From positions 248,001 through 312,000 of the forward strand of contig CAJXVW010000001.1 of NCBI GenBank assembly GCA_913062645.1: a stretch of 64,000 nt of DNA, in the 5' to 3' direction. A program made the translations under genes and the position numbers. Under the pieces are notes generated by a model. The model saw only the letters and a list, made by a program, of their open reading frames with translations. It did no database searches and was not told where the DNA came from. The stretch is from an uncultured Mycoplasmatota bacterium (GTDB lineage Bacteria > Bacillota_I > Bacilli_A > Izemoplasmatales > Izemoplasmataceae). Positions 34,842 through 42,731 of the stretch are shown here, piece after piece. Positions within the stretch are counted from its first letter, which is position 1. Every line of letters begins with the position of its first letter.

Positions 34842-34866
34842 CTTGGGTGGAGTCTCGGCTTTTTTC
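34824..34866 (+). terminator. Fluoride-controlled terminator
   Basis: AGC...GAC (34824-34833), CCAC/GTGG and GTC...GGCT fold into one bulged stem followed by six Ts. The 5' arm overlaps the pseudoknot strand of the aptamer, so folding is mutually exclusive. Confidence 0.7.
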
Positions 34867-34884
34867 ATACAAGGAGGAATGCAC

Positions 34885-36063
34885 ATGCTGCTCAGTCTAG
34901 CTCTCATATTCACGATCGGACTCATTTTGGGCGAACTGTTCGTCAAACTCAAACTGCCAGGATTTTTGGGGATGATCCTGACGGGTTTGTTGCTTGGACC
35001 TTACGCATTGGATTTGATCAGTGTCGACATCTTGAACATCAGCGCCGATCTCAGGACGATCGCCTTGGTTGTGATCCTGTTACGGGCGGGGTTGTCACTT
35101 GACATCGAGGACTTGAAGCAAATCGGCCGGCCGGCGATACTGATGGCATTCATTCCTGCCACCTTGGAACTGGCCGCGGTGATTCTGCTCGCTCCGTTGC
35201 TGTTTGACATCGGGTATTTTGAAGCGGCGATTCTCGGTAGCGTGCTTGCCGCTGTGTCCCCTGCTGTCGTCGTTCCCAAGATGATCCGACTGATGGAAGA
35301 AGGGTATGGCAAGGCCAAACGAATCCCCCATCTGATCATGGCTTCAGCGAGCGTCGATGACATTTTTGTGATCGTCATTTTCACCTCGTTGATCAGCATG
35401 TATCAGAGTGGTGATCTTGCCTTGGGCTCGTTCCTGCTGGTTCCGCTTGCCGTATTGATGGGCATTCTCGCCGGGATTCTCATCGGATTGTTGTTGTCGT
35501 GGTTCTTCCGTGTCTTCCGCGTGCGCGATACGATCAAGGTGATGATTTTACTTGCCGTGTCGTTGTTTGTCATCGTCGGTGAACCACGTGTCAATGATGT
35601 CCTTCCGTTCTCGGCGTTGCTCGCCGTGATGGTCATCGGCATCACGTTCCTGAATCGTTCGGAAGAACGCGCGCTCCGTTTGCGGGAGAAGTTTTCCCGT
35701 GTCTGGGTGTTTGCCGAGTTGGTGTTGTTTGTACTTGTCGGGGCCGCCGTCGACGTTCATGTCGCATTGGCGGCGGGACCGTTGGCGCTCTTGTTGCTTG
35801 CGGTCGCCTTGACGTTCCGCTTCGGTGGTGTCCAGCTCTGTTTGATTGGAACCAATCTGGAATCCAATGAACGGTTGTTCGCGGGGCTTTCGTATCTTCC
35901 CAAAGCTACCGTTCAAGCTGCCATTGGCGCCATTCCGTTGACGCTCGGTGTTCCTGGCGGCGATCTGATTCTGGCGCTTGCGGTATTCAGCATTCTCGTC
36001 ACCGCACCACTAGGAGCAATCGGCATTGATGTGACGCATACAAGATTTTTAGAAAAAGGATGA
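34885..36063 (+). CDS. Cation:proton antiporter (CPA family), fluoride-induced
   Basis: 392 residues, about 12 hydrophobic helices. KLPGFLGMILTGLLLGPYAL near the start and SVLAAVSPAVVVPKMI followed by ASVDDIFVIVIF are typical of CPA1/CPA2 exchangers; the Asp-Asp pair in SVDD takes the place of the ion-binding acidic residues. CPA-type antiporters are one of the gene classes known to stand behind fluoride riboswitches, so a role in fluoride resistance or coupled pH/Na+ homeostasis is likely. ATG 34885 is chosen because AAGGAGG (34871-34877) is seven bases upstream; ATG 34879 would be too close. Confidence 0.88.
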   Translation: MLLSLALIFTIGLILGELFVKLKLPGFLGMILTGLLLGPYALDLISVDILNISADLRTIALVVILLRAGLSLDIEDLKQIGRPAILMAFIPATLELAAVILLAPLLFDIGYFEAAILGSVLAAVSPAVVVPKMIRLMEEGYGKAKRIPHLIMASASVDDIFVIVIFTSLISMYQSGDLALGSFLLVPLAVLMGILAGILIGLLLSWFFRVFRVRDTIKVMILLAVSLFVIVGEPRVNDVLPFSALLAVMVIGITFLNRSEERALRLREKFSRVWVFAELVLFVLVGAAVDVHVALAAGPLALLLLAVALTFRFGGVQLCLIGTNLESNERLFAGLSYLPKATVQAAIGAIPLTLGVPGGDLILALAVFSILVTAPLGAIGIDVTHTRFLEKG

Positions 36064-36077
36064 AAGTCCTTTTTTTA
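36053..36077 (+). terminator. Terminator after the antiporter
   Basis: AAAAAGGA/TCCTTTTT with loop TGAAAG; the loop holds the stop codon TGA (36061-36063). Confidence 0.8.
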
Positions 36078-36107
36078 TTGGGTATAATGAACATAAGGAG
36101 TGATACG

Positions 36108-36563
36108 ATGCGAATACTCGTGGTATACGATTCGGTGTTCGGCAACACCAAAAAAATCGCCAGCACGATTGCTGATGCGCTGGGAGAAGATGTGACACTG
36201 AGTCACGTCGAAGAAACGGCATTGGAGGGTTCGTATGACGTCATCGTCGTCGGTTCACCGACACGGGCATTTCAACCAACCAAGCCAATCAAGGACTTTG
36301 TCAAACGATTGACGAAGGATCAGGTAGCGAAGATTGCGTTCTTCGATACCCGCATTGACATCGAGAAGGTCGATTCGAAGATGCTGAGGCGCATGGAAAA
36401 ATGGTTTGGCTACAGCAATGACACCCTTGAAAAAATCGCAGCGAAAAAGCACATTCCCTGTCATCCGAACAGCGGTGCATTCTTTGTTCTTGATTCCGAA
36501 GGACCGCTGGCCGATGACGCAGTTGAAGATGCCGCAATCTGGGCAAAATCGATTGTCGCGTGA
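36108..36563 (+). CDS. Flavodoxin-like protein
   Basis: 151 residues. The FMN phosphate loop VVYDSVFGNTKKIASTIA at the N-terminus and VVGSPTRAFQPTKPIKDF as the second flavin loop identify the flavodoxin fold. An electron carrier or small flavin-dependent reductase; partner unknown. ATG 36108 with AAGGAGTGAT; TATAAT at 36083-36088 as -10. Two short gaps follow to the next two genes, so a three-gene unit with xpt is possible. Confidence 0.88.
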   Translation: MRILVVYDSVFGNTKKIASTIADALGEDVTLSHVEETALEGSYDVIVVGSPTRAFQPTKPIKDFVKRLTKDQVAKIAFFDTRIDIEKVDSKMLRRMEKWFGYSNDTLEKIAAKKHIPCHPNSGAFFVLDSEGPLADDAVEDAAIWAKSIVA

Positions 36564-36592
36564 CAAACGAAACATATAGAAGAGGTGATCAC

Positions 36593-37165
36593 ATGAGATT
36601 TGTGGATTATGAGCATTACGTGCAAGCCAAGAAACAATTGGATCTCCGCATGGCGCTGTTCGCCAGCATACTGACCGGGATCTTGTTGTTCCTGTTGGGA
36701 CTTGGTGGCGGTGCCGGGCTGGCATTCGGGCTGGGCATCGGCGGATTCATCATCCTGTTCTTGTTGGTGTACGGACTGCTGCGGCTCACCGAAGCAGGGG
36801 CCGACCGCAAGCGTCGCAAGATCGACATCAACTTGCCGTATCTCGATGTGACGTTCCAAGGTGAACTGGGCATTCTCATTCTGGCTGATGACGCGATCGT
36901 GTTCAAAGCGTTGAACGCGATGGCAACCAACAAGGAAGTCGTTCTCGACATCAATGAGGATCTGTTCGTTTCGTTCGGAGAGTTCCGGCGCAAAGCGCTC
37001 GACAAGTACCGCTACGGGGAACTCGAGAAATGCCACATTACGGTCCGCCCGATGCCGCATGGCGTGGTTCGGACATTCGTGTTCTTCAACATCGACAACT
37101 GCATCGAGTCCGTGGAACGACGTCTCAATGAGATCAGTCGGTTCAATTCGGCGAAGTACCAGTGA
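36593..37165 (+). CDS. Membrane-anchored protein of unknown function
   Basis: 190 residues from ATG 36593 (AGAGGTGAT upstream). Short soluble N-terminus (about 20 residues), two adjacent helices (about 22-42 and 47-65) very rich in Gly and Leu, and a soluble C-terminal domain of 120 residues beginning RKRRKIDINLPYLDVTF. The C-terminal domain resembles a small beta-rich, PH-like fold by its alternating strands, but this is a guess. Ends one base before the xpt start. Confidence 0.65.
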   Translation: MRFVDYEHYVQAKKQLDLRMALFASILTGILLFLLGLGGGAGLAFGLGIGGFIILFLLVYGLLRLTEAGADRKRRKIDINLPYLDVTFQGELGILILADDAIVFKALNAMATNKEVVLDINEDLFVSFGEFRRKALDKYRYGELEKCHITVRPMPHGVVRTFVFFNIDNCIESVERRLNEISRFNSAKYQ

Positions 37166-37166
37166 C

Positions 37167-37733
37167 ATGCAGCGACTGATTGACAAGATTCAAGCCGAAG
37201 CCTATGTGATCGACAACCGCATTGTCAAGGTCGATCATTTCATCAACCACATGCTCGACACCGAACTGGTGTATGAAATCGGTCATCGGTTCGCCGAACT
37301 GTTTCCCGATGCGACCAAGATTCTGACCATCGAATCCAGTGGCATCGCGTTTGCCGTGGCAACCGCTTTTCAGCTCGATCACATCCCCATCATCTTCGCC
37401 CGCAAACGCGAGAGTCTGATTACCGGCAACAATGTCTACAGTGCGAAGGCAATATCCTTCACCAAGGAAGAAGACACCACGATCATCGTCGATTCCGAGT
37501 TCATCCAATCAACCGATCGGGTCCTGATCGTTGACGACTTTTTGGCCACCGGCAGTGCGCTCAACGCGCTCGTTTCGATCGTCGAGCAAGCCGGGGCGAC
37601 GATCGAGGGAGCCGGCATTGTGATTGAAAAACGATTCCTGGATGGTCGCAAAGTGCTGACGGACAAAGGAATTCCTGTTCACTCACTGGCGACAATCACG
37701 GCAATTCGTGACAATCAAGTGTTCTTTGAATGA
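37167..37733 (+). CDS. xpt: Xanthine phosphoribosyltransferase
   Basis: 188 residues. PRPP-binding motif VLIVDDFLATGSALNAL, plus IESSGIAFAVATA and FARKRESLITGNNVYSA, are diagnostic of the Firmicutes Xpt type. Salvages xanthine to XMP. No purine riboswitch is present in front (the start follows the previous stop by one base), unlike in Bacillus. Confidence 0.95.
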   Translation: MQRLIDKIQAEAYVIDNRIVKVDHFINHMLDTELVYEIGHRFAELFPDATKILTIESSGIAFAVATAFQLDHIPIIFARKRESLITGNNVYSAKAISFTKEEDTTIIVDSEFIQSTDRVLIVDDFLATGSALNALVSIVEQAGATIEGAGIVIEKRFLDGRKVLTDKGIPVHSLATITAIRDNQVFFE

Positions 37734-37762
37734 TGTAACGCAATATCGATACCTAAATGCGA

Positions 37763-37887
37763 TATGATCCACGACCATCATCAACCCATGGTTGACAGAA
37801 CCGCAAAGACCTTTCATCAGTGGATTCTGAACGACCCCGCTCACCCAGCCTTCAAGCAATCGAAAACGGTTGCTTGATTTTTGTTTT
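37763..37887 (+). ncRNA. Structured leader or small RNA candidate upstream of pfp
   Basis: A 120-base gene-free stretch shows three consecutive hairpins: TCAACC/GGTTGA with CAT loop (about 37791-37805), CAGAACCGC paired with GTGGATTCTG (about 37807-37840), and the terminator at 37852-37887. TATGAT at 37763-37768 could be a -10 box. It matches no riboswitch or RNA family I recognise. It may be an independent small RNA, an attenuating leader of the phosphofructokinase gene, or only the 3' end of the xpt transcript. Confidence 0.4.
37852..37887 (+). terminator. Terminator upstream of pfp
   Basis: TCAAGCAA/TTGCTTGA (37852-37859, 37870-37877) with a ten-base loop and a long T-rich tail. Confidence 0.85.
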
Positions 37888-37900
37888 TTCTATTTCATTT

Positions 37901-37917
37901 TTATCACTTTGTGATAA
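37901..37917. promoter_or_regulatory. Palindrome overlapping the pfp promoter
   Basis: TTATCAC-TTT-GTGATAA is a perfect 7+7 inverted repeat overlapping a possible -10 (TAAGAT, 37915-37920). It is a candidate operator for control of the glycolytic gene; the regulator is not identified. Confidence 0.5.
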
Positions 37918-37951
37918 GATGGTAGTGTAGAGTTTTTTTAGGAGTGATATC

Positions 37952-39175
37952 ATGAGCAAACTGAAAGGCAACTTGCTGTATGGACAAAGCGGCGGACCGA
38001 CGAGCGTCATCAACGCATCGGCCTACGGTGTCATTACCGAAGCGCTGAAAAACAGTGATCTGATCGAAGAGGTCTACTGCATGCAGCACGGCATTCAAGG
38101 AGCGCTCAACGAAGATTTCTTCGCGATGAGCATCCAGGACAAGGAACAGATTGAGTTTCTCAAACACACCCCCGGTAGCGCGTTCGGTTCGGTGCGTTAC
38201 AAAATCGTTGATTTCAAAGAAGACGAAACCGACTACATCCGTCTTCTCTATATCTTCCGCAAATACAACATCCGGTATTTCTTGTACAATGGCGGCAACG
38301 ATTCGATGGACACCTGCTACAAGATCGCCGAGTACATGAAGCATGTCGATTACGACATTCGTGTCATCGGTGTTCCCAAGACGATCGACAACGATCTGCC
38401 GTACACCGACCATACGCCAGGATTCGGCAGTGCTGCCAAATACGTCGCCAATACGATGCAGGAAGTCGCCTACGACATGTTGGCGTATCCCAAAGGGAAA
38501 GTCACGATCGTGGAGATCATGGGACGACATGCCGGCTGGTTGACGGCCGCAGCGAGTCTCGCCAATCTCTCGGGCTTCGGTCCGGATCTGATTTACCTGC
38601 CGGAAGTACCGTTCTCAATTGAAAAGTTCAAATCCGATGTTCGTCGTGTCTATGGTGCCAGCCACCAATGTCTGGTCGCTGTCAGCGAAGGACTCGTCAA
38701 TGAAGAGGGTATTCTGATCGGCTCCTCGAGCGGTCTCAAAGATGCGTTCGGACACTTCCAACTCGGTGGTGTCAGTTCCAAACTGTCGAACATTCTGAAC
38801 AGCGAAATGCGGATTTCCTCACGCACCATCGAACTGGGTACGACCCAGCGCGCTGCCAGTCACCTGCAGAGCAAGGTGGATGTCGAGGAGGCAATCGAGG
38901 TCGGACGTCGCGCCGTACAGCTCGCACTCAAGGGCGAACACGGCCTGATGGTTACGATCAACCGCATCAAAGGCGATGAATACAAAGTCAAGTATGGAAA
39001 ACACCCGCTCAGTGAAATCGCCAACGTCGAACGCAACATCCCCGAAAGCATGATCAACGAAGACGGCAATGGCGTCACGCAAGAGTTCATCGATTACGCA
39101 TTGCCGCTGATCGAGGGACATCATGTTCCCCCGTTCAAAGCCGGCATGCAGCAGTTCGCACGATTCAAAAAATAA
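37952..39175 (+). CDS. pfp: 6-phosphofructokinase, pyrophosphate-dependent type
   Basis: 407 residues. GQSGGPTSVINAS at the N-terminus, NGGNDSMDT (residues 113-121) instead of the ATP-type GGDGS, and VPKTIDNDLPY with Lys143 where ATP-dependent enzymes have Gly; both features mark PPi as phosphate donor. MGRHAGWL follows as usual. Interconverts fructose 6-phosphate and the 1,6-bisphosphate reversibly, saving ATP. AGGAGTGAT precedes ATG 37952. Own transcription unit with palindromic promoter and strong terminator. Confidence 0.92.
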   Translation: MSKLKGNLLYGQSGGPTSVINASAYGVITEALKNSDLIEEVYCMQHGIQGALNEDFFAMSIQDKEQIEFLKHTPGSAFGSVRYKIVDFKEDETDYIRLLYIFRKYNIRYFLYNGGNDSMDTCYKIAEYMKHVDYDIRVIGVPKTIDNDLPYTDHTPGFGSAAKYVANTMQEVAYDMLAYPKGKVTIVEIMGRHAGWLTAAASLANLSGFGPDLIYLPEVPFSIEKFKSDVRRVYGASHQCLVAVSEGLVNEEGILIGSSSGLKDAFGHFQLGGVSSKLSNILNSEMRISSRTIELGTTQRAASHLQSKVDVEEAIEVGRRAVQLALKGEHGLMVTINRIKGDEYKVKYGKHPLSEIANVERNIPESMINEDGNGVTQEFIDYALPLIEGHHVPPFKAGMQQFARFKK

Positions 39176-39180
39176 TCAAA

Positions 39181-39207
39181 AAAAGGAATGACCGTGTCAT
39201 TCCTTTT
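39181..39207. terminator. Bidirectional terminator (pfp / YCII gene)
   Basis: Twelve-base arms AAAAGGAATGAC/GTCATTCCTTTT with CGT loop between convergent genes. Confidence 0.92.
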
Positions 39208-39514
39208 TATATGTCGGATTGTACAGAGCGACGTTGTAAGCGAACAAGGCCCCTTGCATGATGCCGGCCTGTATCGCGGGGTCCTGATTCATGATGATCG
39301 TCGCCTGTTCCATGTCGAGGGCTTTGAAGATGACGATCCCGAGACCATTTGGGTCGAGACCGGCGGTTTTGCCGGCGAGAATCAAGATGTCCTGCGCAAG
39401 CAAATCCTGCAGATGTCGAAAATGCAACTGGACGATGTCGTTCTCACGATCGGTCCAATTGGTCGGATCGTACAAGTCGGACCGCAAGGTCAGCTTGTAC
39501 AGATACTCGTTCAT
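39197..39514 (-). CDS. YCII-domain protein
   Basis: 105 residues, start ATG 39514 overlapping the upstream GNAT gene by ATGA. The sequence YLYKLTLRSDLYDPTNWT, then HFRHLQDLLAQDILILAGKT, and C-terminal AGIMQGALFAYNVALYNPTY fits the YCII/YciI dimeric alpha-beta barrel family, with His and Asp residues positioned as in that family. Function unknown; perhaps a small enzyme acting on a reactive metabolite. Co-transcribed with the acetyltransferase. Confidence 0.8.
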   Translation of the reverse strand: MNEYLYKLTLRSDLYDPTNWTDRENDIVQLHFRHLQDLLAQDILILAGKTAGLDPNGLGIVIFKALDMEQATIIMNQDPAIQAGIMQGALFAYNVALYNPTYKKE

Positions 39515-39792
39515 GATGTTTTGTGCAATACGTCTTGAAAGTCCGGATTGCGTTTGAACGCCGCAACGGCGTACGAACAAACCGGAACGATCTTCAAGTT
39601 CTCTTCACGAGCCATGTCGATGACGCGTTGCATCAGCTTCGCGGCGATGCCCTGGCCGCGCAACGACGGATCGACGAATGTGTGGTCGACGATGATCACG
39701 TTGTTGCCACCGTTCTTGAAGGTGATGTGGGCGGTGAAGTCGGTTTCCGACGCACCGATGTAGAACTTGCCTTTGCCTCGTTTGATGTCCAT
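39511..39792 (-). CDS. Small GNAT-like N-acetyltransferase (YjdJ/GtlA type)
   Basis: 93 residues, the minimal acetyltransferase type. The acetyl-CoA loop is DPSLRGQGIAAKLMQRVID and the C-terminal KIVPVCSYAVAAFKRNPDF is typical of the YjdJ group (COG2388). AGGAGGG precedes ATG 39792, and TATAAT lies further upstream on the minus strand. Substrate unknown. Operon with the YCII protein. Confidence 0.87.
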   Translation of the reverse strand: MDIKRGKGKFYIGASETDFTAHITFKNGGNNVIIVDHTFVDPSLRGQGIAAKLMQRVIDMAREENLKIVPVCSYAVAAFKRNPDFQDVLHKTS

Positions 39793-39837
39793 AAGGGAAT
39801 CCCTCCTATGCAATTATTATACTAGGAAAAAACGACT

Positions 39838-39866
39838 TTCACAATCAAAGTGTTTTGTGGTATAAT
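39838..39866 (+). promoter_or_regulatory. Promoter of the RDD-protein gene
   Basis: TTCACA (39838-39843), 17-base spacer, TATAAT (39861-39866). Confidence 0.6.
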
Positions 39867-39889
39867 CTCGATTAAAGGGGGGACATCCC

Positions 39890-40399
39890 ATGCAGCATGC
39901 CTTGTTTACGGTTTTGGCGTCACCCAAGCGACGTTATCTGGCGGTTTTCATCGACGCATCGATCATCGCGTTTTTGCTGTTGCCGATGGTGTTTTACACC
40001 GCTGATTTTCGCAGTGGTCTGGTTGAGCCGGAGTGGTGGATGGTTTGGATGATCTTCGCTTATAAAACCATCATTTATCTGCTGGTTGATGTTGTCATTC
40101 CCGCCTCCAGCAATGGCAAGACGATCGGTCGATATTTCGCGCAGATTCGGATGATACGTCGCGATGGTCGCAGCGCGGTCGTGTCCAACTATGCTCTTCG
40201 GGCGGCGATATTCATTGCAATAACGCTGATCTGTGACATTCTGATGCAAACCACCATATCGTATTTGCTGTGGGCGCTCGTCGTTGTGCTGTCGGTCTAC
40301 TTGATGCATGCGGACGATCATCGCATGACCATCCATGACAAAGTCGCCGGTACGATGTTGATCCAGGATCTGCATGCGTCCTGCCACAAGGTGAACTGA
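39890..40399 (+). CDS. RDD family membrane protein
   Basis: 169 residues with four predicted helices. The N-terminal RRYLAVFIDASI places Arg and Asp as in the RDD family; SNGKTIGRYFAQIRMI and TIHDKVAGTMLI are the other family hallmarks. Members are small membrane proteins, some implicated in ion transport. AGGGGGG lies before ATG 39890. Followed after one base by the DUF554 gene. Confidence 0.88.
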   Translation: MQHALFTVLASPKRRYLAVFIDASIIAFLLLPMVFYTADFRSGLVEPEWWMVWMIFAYKTIIYLLVDVVIPASSNGKTIGRYFAQIRMIRRDGRSAVVSNYALRAAIFIAITLICDILMQTTISYLLWALVVVLSVYLMHADDHRMTIHDKVAGTMLIQDLHASCHKVN

Positions 40400-40400
40400 G

Positions 40401-41084
40401 ATGATCGGCGTCATTGTCAACGTAGCCGCAATCATTGTCGGTGGGTTGATTGGTTTGTTGTTGAAACACGGACTCAGTGAAAACATCAAGCGTGTCGTCA
40501 TGCAGGGCATCGGTCTGGCCGTCGTGATCATCGGCATCGCCGGTGCGATCGCCACGGAGAACATATTGCTGATGGTGATGAGTCTGGTCATCGGAGGCAT
40601 CATCGGAGCACTGATCGGCATCGAAGATCGTCTCGATCGTCTGGGTCAGCGCATCGAACGGAGATTCAGCAAGCAAGAAGGCGGCTTCGCCAAGGGATTC
40701 GTACTTGCATCGTTGGTATACTGCGTGGGCGCGATGGCCGTTGTTGGAAGCATCGAAGCCGGTGTGGCCGGAGACAATACGACCCTCTACATCAAATCGA
40801 TTCTTGACGGAGTGACGGCTGTCATCTTCACGGCCACCGTCGGTTGGGGCGTCATCTTTTCCAGCATTCCCGTATTGCTGTATCAAGGAGCGATTGTATT
40901 GCTGGGAATCCGCATCGAACCATATCTGACCGATGAACTGATCAATGAGATGAGTGCCGTCGGCAGTGTCATCATCATGGGCATCGGCATCAACATTCTC
41001 GAGTTGAAACACATTCGTGTGGGCGATCTCCTGCCGGCAATCTTCATTCCGCCGATCTGGATTCTCCTGCTCAGTCTTCTATAA
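40401..41084 (+). CDS. DUF554 (YqgA/YdfK) membrane protein
   Basis: 227 residues and about six helices. The pattern VNVAAIIVGGLIGLLLKHGLS, GLAVVIIGIAGA, ASLVYCVGAMAVVGSIEAG and LDGVTAVIFTATVGWGV is diagnostic for DUF554. Proposed transporter-like proteins without confirmed substrate. ATG 40401 directly after the RDD gene, hence an operon of two membrane proteins ending at the terminator. Confidence 0.92.
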   Translation: MIGVIVNVAAIIVGGLIGLLLKHGLSENIKRVVMQGIGLAVVIIGIAGAIATENILLMVMSLVIGGIIGALIGIEDRLDRLGQRIERRFSKQEGGFAKGFVLASLVYCVGAMAVVGSIEAGVAGDNTTLYIKSILDGVTAVIFTATVGWGVIFSSIPVLLYQGAIVLLGIRIEPYLTDELINEMSAVGSVIIMGIGINILELKHIRVGDLLPAIFIPPIWILLLSLL

Positions 41085-41089
41085 AAATT

Positions 41090-41116
41090 ATCGTTTCTCG
41101 GAAGCGATATTTTTTT
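41090..41116 (+). terminator. Terminator after DUF554 gene
   Basis: ATCGTTTC/GAAGCGAT (one G-U pair) with TCG loop and eight Ts. Confidence 0.85.
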
Positions 41117-41163
41117 TGCCCGATGGATGGTGTATAATGGATTTGAATGTGAGTGTGATATGC

Positions 41164-41703
41164 ATGAAAGAAACTACCTTAAGCAGCACCAAGAAATACG
41201 AATGCTTCTTCATGGAACTCCATGAAGATGACGTTCGCCTGCCCGACGGAAAGACCAGCAAGCGGATCTGGATCGATCATCCCGGAGCCGCGGCGGTATT
41301 GCCGATCACCAGTGACAACCGGGCGATTCTGATTCGTCAGTATCGCTATCCAATCCGTTCGATTACGATTGAAGTGCCGGCCGGCAAGAAGGATGTCATC
41401 GGTGAAGACGGCTTCGAATGCGTACGCCGCGAACTGGAAGAAGAGACCGGACATGCGTCGGACGACATCGTCAAGGTGATGGACATGCACAGCTGTCTCG
41501 GTTACAGCAACGAGCTGATCGAGCTTTATCTGGCACGGGACTGCTGTCCGTTGGAGAACCCCGAAAGCGGCGATGACGACGAGTTCATCGAGGTGTTCCA
41601 TGTCACCCGCGAAGAAGCGGGAGAGCTGCTTCGTAAGGGACAGATCACGGACGCCAAGACAATCATTCTGCTGCAGCAGTTCGTACATCAGATCCATGAC
41701 TGA
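41164..41703 (+). CDS. Nudix hydrolase, ADP-ribose pyrophosphatase-like
   Basis: 179 residues. The Nudix region reads EVPAGKKDVIGEDGFECVRR followed by ELEEETGH; a substrate segment ILIRQYRYPIRSITIEVPAG is typical for ADP-ribose/ADP-sugar pyrophosphatases. The expected Gly at the start of the box is in PAGK. The start at ATG 41164 gives a domain-complete protein; the ribosome site is weak (GAGTGTGAT). A TATAAT 30 bases upstream serves as -10. First of a tightly packed Nudix-GNAT-Nudix group. Confidence 0.88.
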   Translation: MKETTLSSTKKYECFFMELHEDDVRLPDGKTSKRIWIDHPGAAAVLPITSDNRAILIRQYRYPIRSITIEVPAGKKDVIGEDGFECVRRELEEETGHASDDIVKVMDMHSCLGYSNELIELYLARDCCPLENPESGDDDEFIEVFHVTREEAGELLRKGQITDAKTIILLQQFVHQIHD

Positions 41704-42223
41704 TATCCGTTTTGTCGATGCCACTATGGACGATCTGCAACCGGGTTTTCTGAGCGGCTATCGTCGCCGTCAGGAAATCCATGCGATTGCCGTTCATCAG
41801 GATGGTACCATCTTCGAGCAACCGCTCACATACGTTCACGACTGGGATGCGTCGAAACTGACAACCATTGAAAACGAAATGCGGACTATGCTGAACCAAG
41901 GTGGATACGTTACTGTGGCGTACGAAGGCGACGCAGTCGTCGGTTTCGCCAGTCTGGATCCGACCTGGTATCCGCAGCATACAATGAACATGCCACTTTG
42001 TCATGTGTCCGAACCCGCTCGCGGCAAGGGCGTCGGACAAACCTTGTTCGCGCGAATTGTTGCCGAAGCGAGACGTCGGCATGCAGACAGGCTATACATC
42101 AGTGCTCATCCCGATGTCAACACCCAACGTTTTTATCGTCAACAAGGTTGTCGTCCGACTACGCCGATTCCCTCGTTTTACGAACAGGAACCCAACGACA
42201 TACATCTCGAACTGAAACTGTGA
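41696..42223 (+). CDS. GNAT family N-acetyltransferase
   Basis: 175 residues, start ATG 41696 overlapping the Nudix stop by eight bases. Motif A of GNAT is [22 protein letters not shown], shown here as [32 protein letters not shown] precedes it, and [20 protein letters not shown] follows. Acetylates an unknown amine. Operon position between two Nudix genes suggests a metabolite-repair or nucleotide-sugar function, but there is no direct evidence. Confidence 0.88.
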   Translation: MTDIRFVDATMDDLQPGFLSGYRRRQEIHAIAVHQDGTIFEQPLTYVHDWDASKLTTIENEMRTMLNQGGYVTVAYEGDAVVGFASLDPTWYPQHTMNMPLCHVSEPARGKGVGQTLFARIVAEARRRHADRLYISAHPDVNTQRFYRQQGCRPTTPIPSFYEQEPNDIHLELKL

Positions 42224-42234
42224 GGAGGTCCGTC

Positions 42235-42681
42235 ATGGATTATGTGTCCTACATTCGTGCCATGGTCGGTACGAACAAGATCATCATGAACGCCGCCGCC
42301 TGCATCATCCCCGACGGCGAGAATCGGATTCTCCTTCAACTGCGTGGCGATGATCATTTCTGGAGTTTGCCCGGCGGTATCATGGAACTGGGTGAGACAC
42401 TGGAAGACACCTGCCGCCGTGAAGTCCATGAGGAAACGGGCCTGCTTGTTGATTTGATTCAAGATCTCGGTCCGTTCATCAACCCCAGCAAAGAGTGGCC
42501 CAATGGCGACCAGGCACAGATCATCTGTCAGGTGTATGTGGGACGGATCAAGGATGGCGAACTGACGATTGACGGTGTGGAAACGCTCGATCTCAAATAT
42601 TTCGCATACGAAGATTTGCCGCCTATCGACGCCGTCGATCACCGCAAGGCAATCGACTCTTACTATGGTCAAACAGACTGA
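42235..42681 (+). CDS. Nudix hydrolase
   Basis: 148 residues. Canonical box [20 protein letters not shown] plus ETGL, preceded by FWSLPGG. N-terminal [18 protein letters not shown] is shared by Firmicutes Nudix proteins annotated as ADP-ribose or RNA-cap type hydrolases. AGGAGG lies before ATG 42235. Third gene of the group. Confidence 0.92.
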   Translation: MDYVSYIRAMVGTNKIIMNAAACIIPDGENRILLQLRGDDHFWSLPGGIMELGETLEDTCRREVHEETGLLVDLIQDLGPFINPSKEWPNGDQAQIICQVYVGRIKDGELTIDGVETLDLKYFAYEDLPPIDAVDHRKAIDSYYGQTD

Positions 42682-42731
42682 ACTGTGATACAATTTTTCT
42701 ATAGCACATGTCACACCGATGGGAGACGACC

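Noticed and set aside
37740-37890. Known riboswitch (purine, ZTP, c-di-GMP) in the pfp leader, either strand
   Set aside because: A GGTCGTGG-like stretch on the minus strand recalled the ZTP motif, but the CCGCCUGGGC partner is missing. No other conserved core was found.
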